Shown in pieces: positions 34,831 to 44,927 of a stretch of 64,000 nt of DNA. Location: positions 1-64,000 of the forward strand of contig JAILKS010000072.1 in assembly GCA_024693715.1 (NCBI GenBank). Direction: 5' to 3'. The DNA is from Treponema sp. (GTDB lineage: Bacteria > Spirochaetota > Spirochaetia > Treponematales > Treponemataceae). Each line of letters begins with the position of its first letter. Positions within the stretch are counted from its first letter, which is position 1. The notes under the pieces were generated by a model, which saw only the letters and a list, made by a program, of their open reading frames with translations, was not told where the DNA came from and ran no database searches. The position numbers and the translations under genes were made by a program.

Positions 34831-35691
34831 GTGAAAATAATTAAGCTGGAAAAACAATATTTAGATTTTGCACGCGTTTTTATAGAACCCTTTGAATACC
34901 GCTGCTGTCTTCTTGCACAGAATATACGGCAGTCTTCTGAAAATCTTTATGCAGTTGTTAAGGAAGAAATAATCACCGGTGCGAAAGATTTAATTGGTAT
35001 TTTTAATGTTGATAAGAATTTTTTACATTGTTTCCCGTCATTTTTTGATAAAAATATAGAAAAACCAGATATAGAAGAGTTAAAGAAATTATTTGTTGAA
35101 GTTTTTAAAGATAAGAATATAAAGTGTATTACAGGAGAGCATAGAACAAGTGATTTTTTTCTTAAGATTTTAGAAGGTTTGAATTATATTCCCAAAAAAA
35201 TTAATCTTTATAAAACAATGCTTCTTAATGATGAGATGAATCCTCCACCGGAAGATTTATCGTTTGATGATGAAATTAAGCGTTGTACGATAGATAATCT
35301 TGAAGAGCTTGTAGATTTACAGAAAAATTATCTTGAAAAAGAAGTAGCAGTTCCCGGTCAGATTATAAGTAAGCTTGAAGCAATTGTTTCATTAAAACAG
35401 ATTTTAAAAAATCAGCTTTGTTATGCACTTTATAGCGATGAAGAGCCGGTTGCAAAAGCAAATACAAATGCAATAGGATTTAATTATATTCAAATAGGCG
35501 GGGTTTATACGCATCCCTTGTATAGAAAAAATTATTATGCCTGGCATTTGATGTATAAAATAGCCGGAAGAATTAGTCGTAGTAGAAAAAAAACAATATT
35601 ATTTGTTAAAATACAAAATGAACCTGCAAAAAGGTTATATAAAAGACAAGGATTTGAAGAAGCAGGAGATTTCAGCATTTCTTATTTCTAA
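34831..35691 (+). CDS. GNAT family N-acetyltransferase
   Basis: The 286-residue protein has a C-terminal GNAT domain: IGGVYTHPLYRKNYYAWHL (acetyl-CoA binding strand and loop, a Q/RxxGxG variant) and FVKIQNEPAKRLYKRQGFEEAGDF at the end. The N-terminal half (1-140) is a degenerate GNAT-like or substrate-recognition domain, as in two-domain GNATs. The substrate is unknown. The GTG start lies at the predicted transcription start. It is divergent from the DUF368 gene. Confidence 0.8.
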   Translation: MKIIKLEKQYLDFARVFIEPFEYRCCLLAQNIRQSSENLYAVVKEEIITGAKDLIGIFNVDKNFLHCFPSFFDKNIEKPDIEELKKLFVEVFKDKNIKCITGEHRTSDFFLKILEGLNYIPKKINLYKTMLLNDEMNPPPEDLSFDDEIKRCTIDNLEELVDLQKNYLEKEVAVPGQIISKLEAIVSLKQILKNQLCYALYSDEEPVAKANTNAIGFNYIQIGGVYTHPLYRKNYYAWHLMYKIAGRISRSRKKTILFVKIQNEPAKRLYKRQGFEEAGDFSISYF

Positions 35692-35731
35692 GAAAAGACT
35701 TATGAAAAAAGCAGTATAAAATTGTTACAAA

Positions 35732-35756
35732 ACTATAATATTTTAATTATTATAGT
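35732..35756 (+). promoter_or_regulatory. Inverted repeat over the -10 region of the following gene
   Basis: ACTATAATA-TTTTAAT-TATTATAGT has two perfect 9-base arms and contains TATAAT on each strand. It sits 28 bases before the ATG at 35785. It may be simply two overlapping -10 elements or an operator. Confidence 0.35.
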
Positions 35757-35784
35757 AGAACTCAATAACAGAGAGGTACATAAC

Positions 35785-36615
35785 ATGAAACAATTTACTA
35801 AAAAAACAATTAGTGCAGCTTTATTTGGAATAATGCTTACAGGAAGTATATTCGCAGCTGCTCCAAAAAAACCAACAGTTGAAACAACTGAGCCGGAAAT
35901 AACAACTCCTAAAAAACCTGAAGTTGCGGCTCCTAAAAAACCAAAGACTTTAACTCCTGAACCTGCAGAACCTAAAAAAGCAGGCACAGAACGTAAAGCA
36001 ACAAAAGAATGGTATGAAGAATATAGTTTTGATGACTGGTTTTTTGGCTGGGATGGATGGAAAGAAAGCGACAGATTTGATTCATCATGGGATTACTGGG
36101 ATGAATGGTATTTCCAGGATTATAAAGAAAAGAAGCAGACAATAAAGCTTACTTCTATAACCGGAAAACTTTCTACAAAGAAAGAATATGGAGAAACTGT
36201 CTATAAAATTACAACAAAAAACAATAAGGTTTATAATCTTGCTCTTCAAGAAGATCTTGATATGAGATTGAAACCAAAATTTGAAGAACCTGCAAAAAAA
36301 GCACCGGTAAAGAAGGCTCCTAAAAAGACAACAACAAAGAAAATTAAAAGAGATTACTATTACTATAGCGATGGAAAGAAATACTATAAAGCCCCTTCAA
36401 AACCAAAGGTAACAGTAACTGTAACAACAGAATTAACACCACCAAAAACAAAAACTGTTCCTAAAAAAGCACCTGTTCTTAGGAAGCCTAATCAGGATGT
36501 AAAACCAAAGGCTCTTTCGAAGAATGTAATATCAAAATATACAAATAAGATTATTACAGTACAGGGTTATTTCAATGAAAGAGACAATACTTTTGTAGTA
36601 GTAAGTCTTGATTAA
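35785..36615 (+). CDS. Secreted low-complexity Pro/Lys/Thr-rich protein
   Basis: I do not recognise the 276-residue protein. The ATG at 35785 is chosen over an in-frame TTG at 35722 because an AGAGG site precedes it and it begins a signal peptide (MKQFTKKTISAALFGIM, cleavage near FAAAP). Then come repeats of (A/T)PKKP, a Trp/Asp/Tyr-rich block near residues 75-110 (DDWFFGWDGWKESD), a folded-looking part with KLTSITGKLSTKK, a second Lys/Pro-rich stretch with YYYYSDGKKYYKAP, and a C-terminal FNERDNTFVVVSLD strand. It is likely an envelope or surface-binding protein. Confidence 0.7.
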   Translation: MKQFTKKTISAALFGIMLTGSIFAAAPKKPTVETTEPEITTPKKPEVAAPKKPKTLTPEPAEPKKAGTERKATKEWYEEYSFDDWFFGWDGWKESDRFDSSWDYWDEWYFQDYKEKKQTIKLTSITGKLSTKKEYGETVYKITTKNNKVYNLALQEDLDMRLKPKFEEPAKKAPVKKAPKKTTTKKIKRDYYYYSDGKKYYKAPSKPKVTVTVTTELTPPKTKTVPKKAPVLRKPNQDVKPKALSKNVISKYTNKIITVQGYFNERDNTFVVVSLD

Positions 36616-38516
36616 TTAAGAAAGATTAAGAAATCTTTTTCAGGAAGTGGGTAAGAGTAATGATATCCCTGGATATACTCGACGCCCATTTCCTGAACTT
36701 TTTTAGTTTGTTCTGCTGTTTCAATTCCTTCTGCAAGAACACGAATATTTAAATCCTTAATTAAAGAAATTGTCTGTTTTAAGATAGATTCGGCTTTTTT
36801 ATCTTTCATTGCTTTCCAGATAAGCGACTGATCAATTTTAATAATTTCAAACGGATAATCAAGAAGATTAGAAATATTTGAAGTACCCAGACCGTAATCA
36901 TCAAGGGCAAAGCTTAAATGATGAGCATACATAATGTTCATATTGTTTTTGAGCGTATTTTCTGCGGTAAGCACAGATTCTTCGGTAATTTCAAAATTAA
37001 TCATTTCATAATTTATATGGTAGTCATCCATAATTGAGAAAAGCTGAGTGTATAAATTTTCCTGCATACATTGAATTACAGAAAGATTTATATGAATATG
37101 ATGAATACCTTTATCTGCAAGGTTGTTTTCAGAAATAAAACGACAGACGGATTTAAATACATGATTTCCGATTTTATGAATTATACCAGTTTTTTCTGCA
37201 AGAGGGATAAATTCTTCGGGAGCGATGAAACCAAGCTGTGAAGTTTTTAATCTGATTAAAGCTTCGGCACAATGGCATTTTCCGTCTTCGAGAGTTAAAA
37301 TCGGTTGATATACAACATCTATATCTTCTTCGGAAAGGGAATTTTTTATATATTTGAAGATAAGATGTTCTTTTTTTCGTTTTTCAAGGAAGGTTGTATC
37401 GACACGGGTAATCTCTTTTGTGTCATGATTTAAAATTCCATTACGAACATTATCTAATAAATCCATGGTTTCTTCAATTGTAGAAGCATCTTCCGGGCAG
37501 AAAATCAAATTTAATATAACAGGAATTGTGAGTTCTACATCATTATAGAAAAAAGGCTCAAGGAAGCGGCTTTTTATGGCATTAATTTGTCCTGTACGAA
37601 CAATGTTATCATTACTGAGAATTACAATAAGCTTGTTATCTGAAATTCTGAATACATTTAGTTTATTGAAAAGACGTAAAAAGTATATACAGATGTTTTT
37701 AAAGAATTTAGCTTTGTTTATTCTTCCAATTGTATGTTTAATTACATCTGTTCCTTCGAATTGAATAACAAGAAGTTTTTTTGACTGTTTAAGTTTTAAT
37801 GCCTGGCTGAATTCAGTAATAAAAGCAAGTCTGTTTAAAAGGCCTGTTTCCTGATCCTCATATTGAAGAGGATTATTCAAGGCAAGGAAAGCAAGCATTG
37901 TAGAAATAGAGAAACAGAAACCAATAACAAGATAAGACGGGAACAAGGCCTGAACACCTACCGAAGTAAGGGAAAGGAACAGGTAGAATATAATCGTTAA
38001 ACTTTGAATTATTGAAAGCTTTTTTCTGATTTTAAAATAATAATAAACAGAAAGCGAAACATAAAAGAAAGCAGGAAAGTATTGTGCAAAGAACAAAGGT
38101 CCGCGTGAATAAACACCGTTATCTATGTGGAAGAATAATTTAGTAAACGGAGTTGTGATAATTAAAAGCATAATAAAAATGTACGGTATTGAAAGCAATG
38201 CTTTTTTAGGGCGTGTATGGAAGCCGTTATTATCATGAACAAAATAAAAACAATAATAAAAATTTATAGGAATTGTATTTATCGTTAATTGATAATGAAT
38301 GTTTGTCAGATATTGAAGCCATACAGGAACAACATCTGCATGATATAAACACAAAACAGAAAGACAATCCGAAAGACTGGAAACAAGAACAAGAATAATC
38401 AGATGCTCGAAGGATTTTACCATTCGTGTATTGATGGTTTTCTTCTTAAAAAAGCTGATAAGAACAGTTATAGAAATTATTATCGCTGCTATTTCAAATC
38501 TAAAATTGTATGTCAT
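36612..38516 (-). CDS. Membrane EAL-domain c-di-GMP phosphodiesterase (tandem copy 2)
   Basis: The 634-residue protein has about seven N-terminal membrane helices (1-215), a degenerate GGDEF-like domain (about 220-370, RISDNKLIVILSND where GGDEF would lie) and a full EAL domain (about 385-634): AEALIRLK, INLSVIQC, NFEITEESV, LDDYGLGTSN, EIIKIDQS and LAEGIETAEQ. The catalytic residues of an active phosphodiesterase are all present. Its start overlaps the stop of the neighbouring paralogue in an ATGA arrangement, so the two are translationally coupled. Confidence 0.87.
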   Translation of the reverse strand: MTYNFRFEIAAIIISITVLISFFKKKTINTRMVKSFEHLIILVLVSSLSDCLSVLCLYHADVVPVWLQYLTNIHYQLTINTIPINFYYCFYFVHDNNGFHTRPKKALLSIPYIFIMLLIITTPFTKLFFHIDNGVYSRGPLFFAQYFPAFFYVSLSVYYYFKIRKKLSIIQSLTIIFYLFLSLTSVGVQALFPSYLVIGFCFSISTMLAFLALNNPLQYEDQETGLLNRLAFITEFSQALKLKQSKKLLVIQFEGTDVIKHTIGRINKAKFFKNICIYFLRLFNKLNVFRISDNKLIVILSNDNIVRTGQINAIKSRFLEPFFYNDVELTIPVILNLIFCPEDASTIEETMDLLDNVRNGILNHDTKEITRVDTTFLEKRKKEHLIFKYIKNSLSEEDIDVVYQPILTLEDGKCHCAEALIRLKTSQLGFIAPEEFIPLAEKTGIIHKIGNHVFKSVCRFISENNLADKGIHHIHINLSVIQCMQENLYTQLFSIMDDYHINYEMINFEITEESVLTAENTLKNNMNIMYAHHLSFALDDYGLGTSNISNLLDYPFEIIKIDQSLIWKAMKDKKAESILKQTISLIKDLNIRVLAEGIETAEQTKKVQEMGVEYIQGYHYSYPLPEKDFLIFLN

Positions 38517-40420
38517 CTTATAATCTCCAGTAAATCCTGCTCTTTAACAGGCTTAGAATAATAAAAGCCTTGAACAAAACTGCAGCCCATTTTTTCGATG
38601 TTTTCAAATTGTTCTACAGTTTCCACGCCTTCTGCAATAACTTCAATTTCGAGAGATTTTGCCATTTTTACAATGTTTGTCAGAATTTTGGTGATTTTAT
38701 CATCCTTCATAAAAACGCGGACCATATCTTTGTCAAGTTTAATGGTTTTGAAAGGATAATCTATCAGACTTTTGATATTATTGAAGGTTGTTCCAAAATC
38801 ATCCAGAGAAAAGAAAATCTGTTTTTGCTGAAGCTGTTTCATATTGTTTAAAAGTGCCTGGCTTGAAGCGAGAATTGCAGTTTCTGTTATTTCAAAATTT
38901 ATTAAACGGTAATCAAGGTCAAATTCTTCGATAGTTTTAAGCATATCCTTATAAAGCTTATTCTGCATGCATTGAATAACCGAAAGATTTATCTGCACAT
39001 AATCAATTCCTCGTTCCCAGATTTTATTGATGCTTATGAACTGACACACCTTTCGTATAACTATCAATCCTATTTGATTTATTAAACCATTTTGTTCTGC
39101 AAGAGGGATGAATTCTTTAGGACTTATATAGCCCATTTCGTTGTTATTTAATCGGACAAGTGCTTCCAGAATCGTAAATTTGCCTTTTTCGATGGAATAT
39201 ACCGGTTGGTAAACTACAGAGAAATCCTGTTCTTTAACTGCAGTCTGTAAAATTGCCAGGATTTTTTCATTACGGATTTTTTCCTTTATGATATTTTTAT
39301 CTGCTTTAATCAGAGTTCCCGACGGTTTGTTAGTGATTGTTTTTAATGATTTTTCGATTAAATCAATTGTATCTTCAAGATTTCGTGCATCTCCCGGTAA
39401 TTTTAATGTTACAAATCTTACGGAAATCGAAAGCTTTATGTCTCCGATTCTGAAGGGTTCAGCAAATGCAATATTAATTCTGTCTACAAGCTGAGAAAGT
39501 TTATTTGCATCATCAGGGAGAACAAATGCAAAGCGTGTTCTTGAAAGACGATACAAAGGAAGTCTGATAGCAGAAAGCTGAAGATATCGTGAAATTGTCT
39601 TCATTAACAGAGATGTATTTTCAAGACCAATAGTTTCGTCGAGATATTTAGTTCCGATTATCTGTAATGCAAGAAGCCTTACTTTTTTCTTTTTCTTGAA
39701 AATTGCTTTTATTGCAATATAAAAGGCAGAAATATTGTAAATGCCCATTTCTGTATCTTTATATACTGAAGGATTTTCGAAAGAAAAATAGGTAATAAAG
39801 ATTGTGATGGAAGCAATAAAGTTTGTTACAAGATACTGCGGTAAAATAAGCTGGAAGATTACCGACAAAATTGAAAAGAAAACGTAAAGACTTATCGTGC
39901 TTATTTGATTTTTTGATAAAAGTTTATTTTTTATGAAAGTGAAAATAAGACACAAAATTAAATAAATAAAAGAGATTATATGAAGAACAATAAATAAAGG
40001 ACCATGTTTATATTGTAAAGCTTCATCAAAGTAAAAAATGCATTTCGTAAATGGTGTAGAAAGAATTGCAAGCATACAAAAAAGATAAGGAAAGAACATT
40101 GTTCGTTTTATGATTACAGAAACAGGAGCTTTTTCTTCTATACCAAAAATAATGCAGGAAAAATATAGAGGCGGAATGCAGTAAAGACTTAAAAAGAAAA
40201 TTTGATTAATAATATAATTAACGGCAACAGGAATTGTGTCTGCATGTGCAAGAGTATATACAGATATTAAATCTGTAATTGAACAGACAAGTAAAGTGAT
40301 AATGCATAAGGCAAAATTTCTTGTAACTCTGGTTGAAACTGTTTTTTTATAAAAAAAGTTAAGCAAGACAGATAGAGAAACAAGAATTGCGATGAAATCA
40401 TATTGATAAATGTACTGCAT
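38513..40420 (-). CDS. Membrane EAL-domain c-di-GMP phosphodiesterase (tandem copy 1)
   Basis: The 635-residue paralogue of the gene after it has the same architecture: seven-helix N-terminus, degenerate GGDEF (RLSRTRFAFVLPDD) and EAL domain with LEALVRLN, INLSVIQC, NFEITETAI, LDDFGTTFNN, KTIKLDKDM and IAEGVETVEQ. The two share length and many segments (for example FTKCIFYFD versus FTKLFFHID), so they arose by tandem duplication and then diverged. Both should lower c-di-GMP in response to different membrane signals. Confidence 0.87.
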   Translation of the reverse strand: MQYIYQYDFIAILVSLSVLLNFFYKKTVSTRVTRNFALCIITLLVCSITDLISVYTLAHADTIPVAVNYIINQIFFLSLYCIPPLYFSCIIFGIEEKAPVSVIIKRTMFFPYLFCMLAILSTPFTKCIFYFDEALQYKHGPLFIVLHIISFIYLILCLIFTFIKNKLLSKNQISTISLYVFFSILSVIFQLILPQYLVTNFIASITIFITYFSFENPSVYKDTEMGIYNISAFYIAIKAIFKKKKKVRLLALQIIGTKYLDETIGLENTSLLMKTISRYLQLSAIRLPLYRLSRTRFAFVLPDDANKLSQLVDRINIAFAEPFRIGDIKLSISVRFVTLKLPGDARNLEDTIDLIEKSLKTITNKPSGTLIKADKNIIKEKIRNEKILAILQTAVKEQDFSVVYQPVYSIEKGKFTILEALVRLNNNEMGYISPKEFIPLAEQNGLINQIGLIVIRKVCQFISINKIWERGIDYVQINLSVIQCMQNKLYKDMLKTIEEFDLDYRLINFEITETAILASSQALLNNMKQLQQKQIFFSLDDFGTTFNNIKSLIDYPFKTIKLDKDMVRVFMKDDKITKILTNIVKMAKSLEIEVIAEGVETVEQFENIEKMGCSFVQGFYYSKPVKEQDLLEIIR

Positions 40421-40483
40421 TTATATCATTTTACAATGAGTTTTTAAAAAAAGCAAAATTCTTTAATAAAATATCATAATATA

Positions 40484-40517
40484 GAAAAAAAAGGGTTGTC
40501 ATTTCTGACAACCCTTT
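40484..40517 (-). terminator. Rho-independent terminator of ppdK
   Basis: AAAGGGTTGTCA (40490-40501) and TGACAACCCTTT (40506-40517) form a perfect 12-bp stem with a 4-base loop. On the minus strand a T-run follows. It lies 38 bases past the ppdK stop. Confidence 0.92.
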
Positions 40518-40554
40518 ATTAAATTTCCGTTTAATGAGCGGTAATTATGATTTT

Positions 40555-43248
40555 TTATTTGTTTGCTTTAATAACAGCCTGAGCTCCGGCAAGACGAGCA
40601 AGTGGTACACGGAAAGGAGAACAAGAAACATAGTTCAAACCAAGCTTGTAGCACAGTGCGATAGAAGCAGGATCTCCACCATGTTCACCACAAATTCCTA
40701 AGTGGAGAGCAGGTTTTACAGAACGTCCTTTTGCTTCTGCAATTTCCATTAAAGCACCTGGACCATCTGGATCGAGAGTAGCGAAAGGATCGTCTTCAAG
40801 GATTCTCTGGTTCAAGTAAGATTCAATGAACTTACCATAGTCATCACGGCTGAAACCGAATGTTGTCTGTGACAAGTCGTTTGTACCGAATGAGAAGAAG
40901 TCTGCATACTGAGCAACTTTGTCTGCAATAAGGGCAGTTCTTGGGAATTCAACCATAGATCCGATTTCGAATTTAAGATTTGTTCCTTTTGCTTTATTTA
41001 CTTCTGCAATTTTAGCTTCTGCCTGTGCACGAATCTGTTCAACTTCGCGGTAAGAAACAACGTTAGGAATCATAATCTGAACCTTGTGTTTAATACCAGC
41101 TTTTTCACATTTTGCTGTAGCCAAAGCAATTGCTTCAACCTGCATTTCGTAAATTTCAGGATAAGTAATAGCAAGACGACATCCTCGGTGACCGAGCATT
41201 GGGTTGTGTTCATCAAGAGCAGCAACCTTTGCAGCAAGAGCTTTTTTCTCAATACCAAGCTTCTTTGAAAGTTCGTCGAGAGCTTTGTTATCTTCTGCCT
41301 GGATGAATTCGTTTAATGGAGGGTCCAAAAGACGGATTGTTACAGGGCGTCCTTCCATAGTTTTGATGATTTCATAGAAATCTTTTTCCTGTAATGGAAG
41401 AATTGCCTTAAGATTCTTTTTACGTGTTTCTGTATCTTCAGAAACAATCATTTTCTGGAATGATGTAAGTTTTGGTTCATCGAAGAACATGTGTTCTGTA
41501 CGACAAAGACCAATACCCATAGCACCGAAGCGGAATGCATCTTTTGCGTTCTGTGGTGTATCACCGTTAGCATATACATCAAATCCCTTAACTTTCTTTC
41601 CAGAAGGAGTTGTTCTAACAGAGCTGTTACGAACATCATCTGCCCAACTGAGGAATTTTTCGAGGTCACCAGAAATTGAAGCTGGTTTTACAGAAACCTG
41701 ACCTTCATAAACTTTACCAGTAGAACCATCGATAGTTAAGAAATCACCTTTCTTATATGTTTTAGCACCAACTTTGATTTTGTCAGCACCAGGGAATGTA
41801 ATTGCAGCACAACCACAAACACAAGGAGTTCCCATACCACGAGCAACTACGGCAGCGTGTGATGTACGTCCACCAGTAGAAGTCAAGATACCCTGAGCAA
41901 CTGCCATTCCGGCAATATCATCTGGAGAAGTTTCTTTTCTTACGAGAAGAACTTTCTTTCCTTCTTTTGACCATGCTTCTGCATCTTCAGCTGTAAATAC
42001 AATCTGTCCACATCCAGCACCTGGAGAAGCATTCAAACCACTTGCAATTTCAACTGCTTTTTTAACTGCAGCAGGATCAAGCTGTGGAAGAAGAAGCTGA
42101 TTCAACTGTTCTGGTTCTACACGGAGAAGAGCCTGTTCTTTTGTGATAAGTTTTTCAGCCACCATATCAACTGCCATCTTAACAGCAGCAGCACCTGTAC
42201 GTTTACCGTTACGACACTGGAGCATAAAGAGTTTTCCTTCTTCAACAGTGAATTCCATGTCCTGCATATCGTGATAGTGTTTTTCAAGACGATCACGGAT
42301 TTTGCAAAGTTCGTCATAGATAGGTTTATTTGTTTTAGCAAGCTGAGAGAGCTTCTGTGGTGTACGGATACCAGCTACTACGTCTTCACCCTGAGCGTTC
42401 ATAAGGTATTCACCCATGAATTCGTTTTTACCAGTAGAAGGATCGCGAGAGAAACAAACACCAGTACCAGAAGTATCACCTTTGTTACCGAATACCATAG
42501 CCATTACAGTTACGGCAGTTCCTTTTAATGAACCTTCCTTGATGTTGTTCAACTGGCGGTATTTAATAGCACGTGGGTTCATCCAAGAACCGAATACAGC
42601 GCCGATAGCACCCCACATCTGAACTTTTGGATCCTGAGGGAAATCTTCACCCTTTTCTTTCTTGTAGAGCTTCTTGTATTTTTCTACAATCTTCTTTAAT
42701 TCATCTGTGTTAAGTTCTGTATCTTCTTTAATACCACGGATACCTTTTACTTCATCGATGATTGCTTCGAATTTAGCGTGTTCAACACCCATTGCAACAT
42801 CACCGAACATCTGAATAAAGCGGCGGTAAGCATCCCATGCAAATCTTTCATTACCTGTTTTGTTAGCCAATCCAATTACAGACTTGTCGTTAAGACCAAG
42901 GTTAAGGATTGTATCCATCATACCAGGCATAGAAATTGCAGCACCAGAACGAACTGATACTAAAAGTGGATCATCATCTGCACCGAGCTGTTTGCCCATT
43001 GTTTTTTCAAGACGAGCAAGGTATTCGTCAACTTCCTTATCCAAACCTGCAGGATATTTACGTCCTAATTTGTAGAATTCCTGACAAACGTCTGTAGAAA
43101 TTGTGAAACCAGCAGGAACTGGAAGACTTAAAGGTTTTTTTGCCATCTGTGCAAGGTTAGCACCTTTACCACCGAGTTCAGCGCGCATTGATTCATCACC
43201 ATCTGCATCGCCGTTACCAAAAAAGTAAACATACTTTGTTTTAGCCAT
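40555..43248 (-). CDS. ppdK: Pyruvate, phosphate dikinase
   Basis: PPDK interconverts pyruvate, ATP and phosphate with phosphoenolpyruvate, AMP and pyrophosphate; in anaerobes it often runs in the glycolytic direction, saving energy through pyrophosphate. The 897-residue protein has the ATP-grasp domain (ELGGKGANLAQMAKK, MPGMMDTILNLGLND), the phosphohistidine domain with GGRTSHAAVVARG (catalytic His464), and the PEP barrel ending in LGICGEHGGDPASI. Length is typical. A TATACT-type -10 and GGAG site precede the ATG, and a strong terminator follows, so it is a single-gene unit. Its regular codon choice suggests high expression. Confidence 0.97.
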   Translation of the reverse strand: MAKTKYVYFFGNGDADGDESMRAELGGKGANLAQMAKKPLSLPVPAGFTISTDVCQEFYKLGRKYPAGLDKEVDEYLARLEKTMGKQLGADDDPLLVSVRSGAAISMPGMMDTILNLGLNDKSVIGLANKTGNERFAWDAYRRFIQMFGDVAMGVEHAKFEAIIDEVKGIRGIKEDTELNTDELKKIVEKYKKLYKKEKGEDFPQDPKVQMWGAIGAVFGSWMNPRAIKYRQLNNIKEGSLKGTAVTVMAMVFGNKGDTSGTGVCFSRDPSTGKNEFMGEYLMNAQGEDVVAGIRTPQKLSQLAKTNKPIYDELCKIRDRLEKHYHDMQDMEFTVEEGKLFMLQCRNGKRTGAAAVKMAVDMVAEKLITKEQALLRVEPEQLNQLLLPQLDPAAVKKAVEIASGLNASPGAGCGQIVFTAEDAEAWSKEGKKVLLVRKETSPDDIAGMAVAQGILTSTGGRTSHAAVVARGMGTPCVCGCAAITFPGADKIKVGAKTYKKGDFLTIDGSTGKVYEGQVSVKPASISGDLEKFLSWADDVRNSSVRTTPSGKKVKGFDVYANGDTPQNAKDAFRFGAMGIGLCRTEHMFFDEPKLTSFQKMIVSEDTETRKKNLKAILPLQEKDFYEIIKTMEGRPVTIRLLDPPLNEFIQAEDNKALDELSKKLGIEKKALAAKVAALDEHNPMLGHRGCRLAITYPEIYEMQVEAIALATAKCEKAGIKHKVQIMIPNVVSYREVEQIRAQAEAKIAEVNKAKGTNLKFEIGSMVEFPRTALIADKVAQYADFFSFGTNDLSQTTFGFSRDDYGKFIESYLNQRILEDDPFATLDPDGPGALMEIAEAKGRSVKPALHLGICGEHGGDPASIALCYKLGLNYVSCSPFRVPLARLAGAQAVIKANK

Positions 43249-43417
43249 TGATTTTACTCCATATTTAATAAAATTTTTTTTGCATTTAAATAGTATAATA
43301 TTCTACCCATAAACGAAATAATGGTCAATTATGTAAATAACGCAAATTTCTACAGATAAGAATTTTTCCTTAATTGATAAAATTTATTATGACATATAAT
43401 ATAAGCATGAGGTTTTT

Positions 43418-44857
43418 ATGAACAGAGTTTTTTTAAAGAATTGCGAATGTGCGCTTGATATGGGAGATGGAAGTGAAAGAGGTCTGTATGTAGACCAGGA
43501 TTATATTCTTCAAAAGATGAAAAAAATTCATCGTGGAATAAGTCTGATGTATACATATTATCCGAAGGATAAAACGTGGCCCAAAAGAGCATGTAATGCG
43601 TTTGAAACAGATGGTCCAGCAGATCCCTGGAGTTATCCTTATGAAAATTATTTTCCTTATCTTGGCGGTATTCTTGGAAAAACAGATGATGAACCATTTA
43701 AATATATGAAAGAAATCCGCCGGCACGGGATGGATATTTTATTAACTTTGACAATAGATCCTAATCTTACCGAAGAAGACATTATTCCTATAGCGAAAGA
43801 TTTACTTTCTTATGGACGTGTATTTTTACGAGTTAATCATGAGTGTACCGGCGACTGGTTCTGTTATACAAAACGTGCCTCGTATGAAAAAATCGCGGAA
43901 TTTTTTGTGATGGTTTGTAAGGTAATGCATAAATATGCTCCGAATGTACTGATGATTTTATGCGCCGGAATGTGGCAGAAAGAAACCGGAAAGCTCGAAA
44001 TGGAAGATATTTTTTTAGAAGCGCATAAGGTTGCCGACATCTGGTCTGGAGATCAGTATCTTGCTTTGAACTGGGGATGGCCGGTCGACTTAAAATGTAC
44101 CTCTCAAAATCATGCCTGTTATAATACACAGGAAGTTTATGAAAAAGCAAAAAATACATGGAAGCGTTTAAAAGAAATTACAGGACAAAATAAACCTATG
44201 GTGCTTTCTGAATTGAATGCAGACGGAGATGTAACAGGTCCTTATGAACAGGCACAAATGATGAAGCACTTTATGGAACTTTTGCAGCAGGATAAAGAAA
44301 AATGGCTCATGGGTTTTACAGCCTATCAGTTCCGTGACGACGGACGGCTTGGTTTGGAAATTACAGATCCAAATAATTCAAATAATGGAATTGAACAGCC
44401 GCTTTTAAAAACATATAGAGATGAGTTATTAAAGCCATTTTTCAGTCAGAAGCTTGAGACAAAAGAAGAAATTAATTTGCCGGTAAAAATGCGATGGGGA
44501 AATTCAGAGGATGCAGAAGGCTTTGAGCTTGTTGTCAAAATAGAAAAAAATCCTCATTATGCAGAAGTATATTTTGGAAACACACTCAAGGATGAAAATT
44601 TAATATTTGAATTTGACGGCTACTGGTTTTATAAAAAGAGCGGAGTTTCTAAAATTGATTTTATGAGTTATTTTTTTGATCATAAAATAGAAAAACCTGC
44701 TGAATATAAAATAAGATTTTTTGCACCACCGAAAGAAGGAATTAATTCAAGCGAAAATTGTAAGGACTGGTTAAACAATTATTATACGGTAATAAAGGAG
44801 CTGCCCGAGATTCGCATAGAATATGAACCGGTAGAAATATATACAAAAAAAATGTGA
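43418..44857 (+). CDS. Putative GH-A clan glycoside hydrolase (GH26-like)
   Basis: The 479-residue protein has no signal peptide. The first 325 residues look like a TIM-barrel glycosidase: the acid/base candidate Glu142 in LRVNHECTGDWF resembles the RPxHExNGxW motif of GH26 mannanases, and Glu265 in PMVLSELNADGD would be the nucleophile at the end of strand 7. The C-terminal 140 residues are a beta-rich accessory domain (VYFGNTLKDENLIFEFDGYWF). Exact family is uncertain. Being cytoplasmic, it may act on imported oligosaccharides. A TATAAT element and a GAGG site precede the start. Confidence 0.6.
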   Translation: MNRVFLKNCECALDMGDGSERGLYVDQDYILQKMKKIHRGISLMYTYYPKDKTWPKRACNAFETDGPADPWSYPYENYFPYLGGILGKTDDEPFKYMKEIRRHGMDILLTLTIDPNLTEEDIIPIAKDLLSYGRVFLRVNHECTGDWFCYTKRASYEKIAEFFVMVCKVMHKYAPNVLMILCAGMWQKETGKLEMEDIFLEAHKVADIWSGDQYLALNWGWPVDLKCTSQNHACYNTQEVYEKAKNTWKRLKEITGQNKPMVLSELNADGDVTGPYEQAQMMKHFMELLQQDKEKWLMGFTAYQFRDDGRLGLEITDPNNSNNGIEQPLLKTYRDELLKPFFSQKLETKEEINLPVKMRWGNSEDAEGFELVVKIEKNPHYAEVYFGNTLKDENLIFEFDGYWFYKKSGVSKIDFMSYFFDHKIEKPAEYKIRFFAPPKEGINSSENCKDWLNNYYTVIKELPEIRIEYEPVEIYTKKM

Positions 44858-44927
44858 GTTTAACTCTGTATTTTTAAAAAAGAAAGGGTCTTATAGTTAA
44901 CGAAAGATTAATTATTGAGGTGATAAA

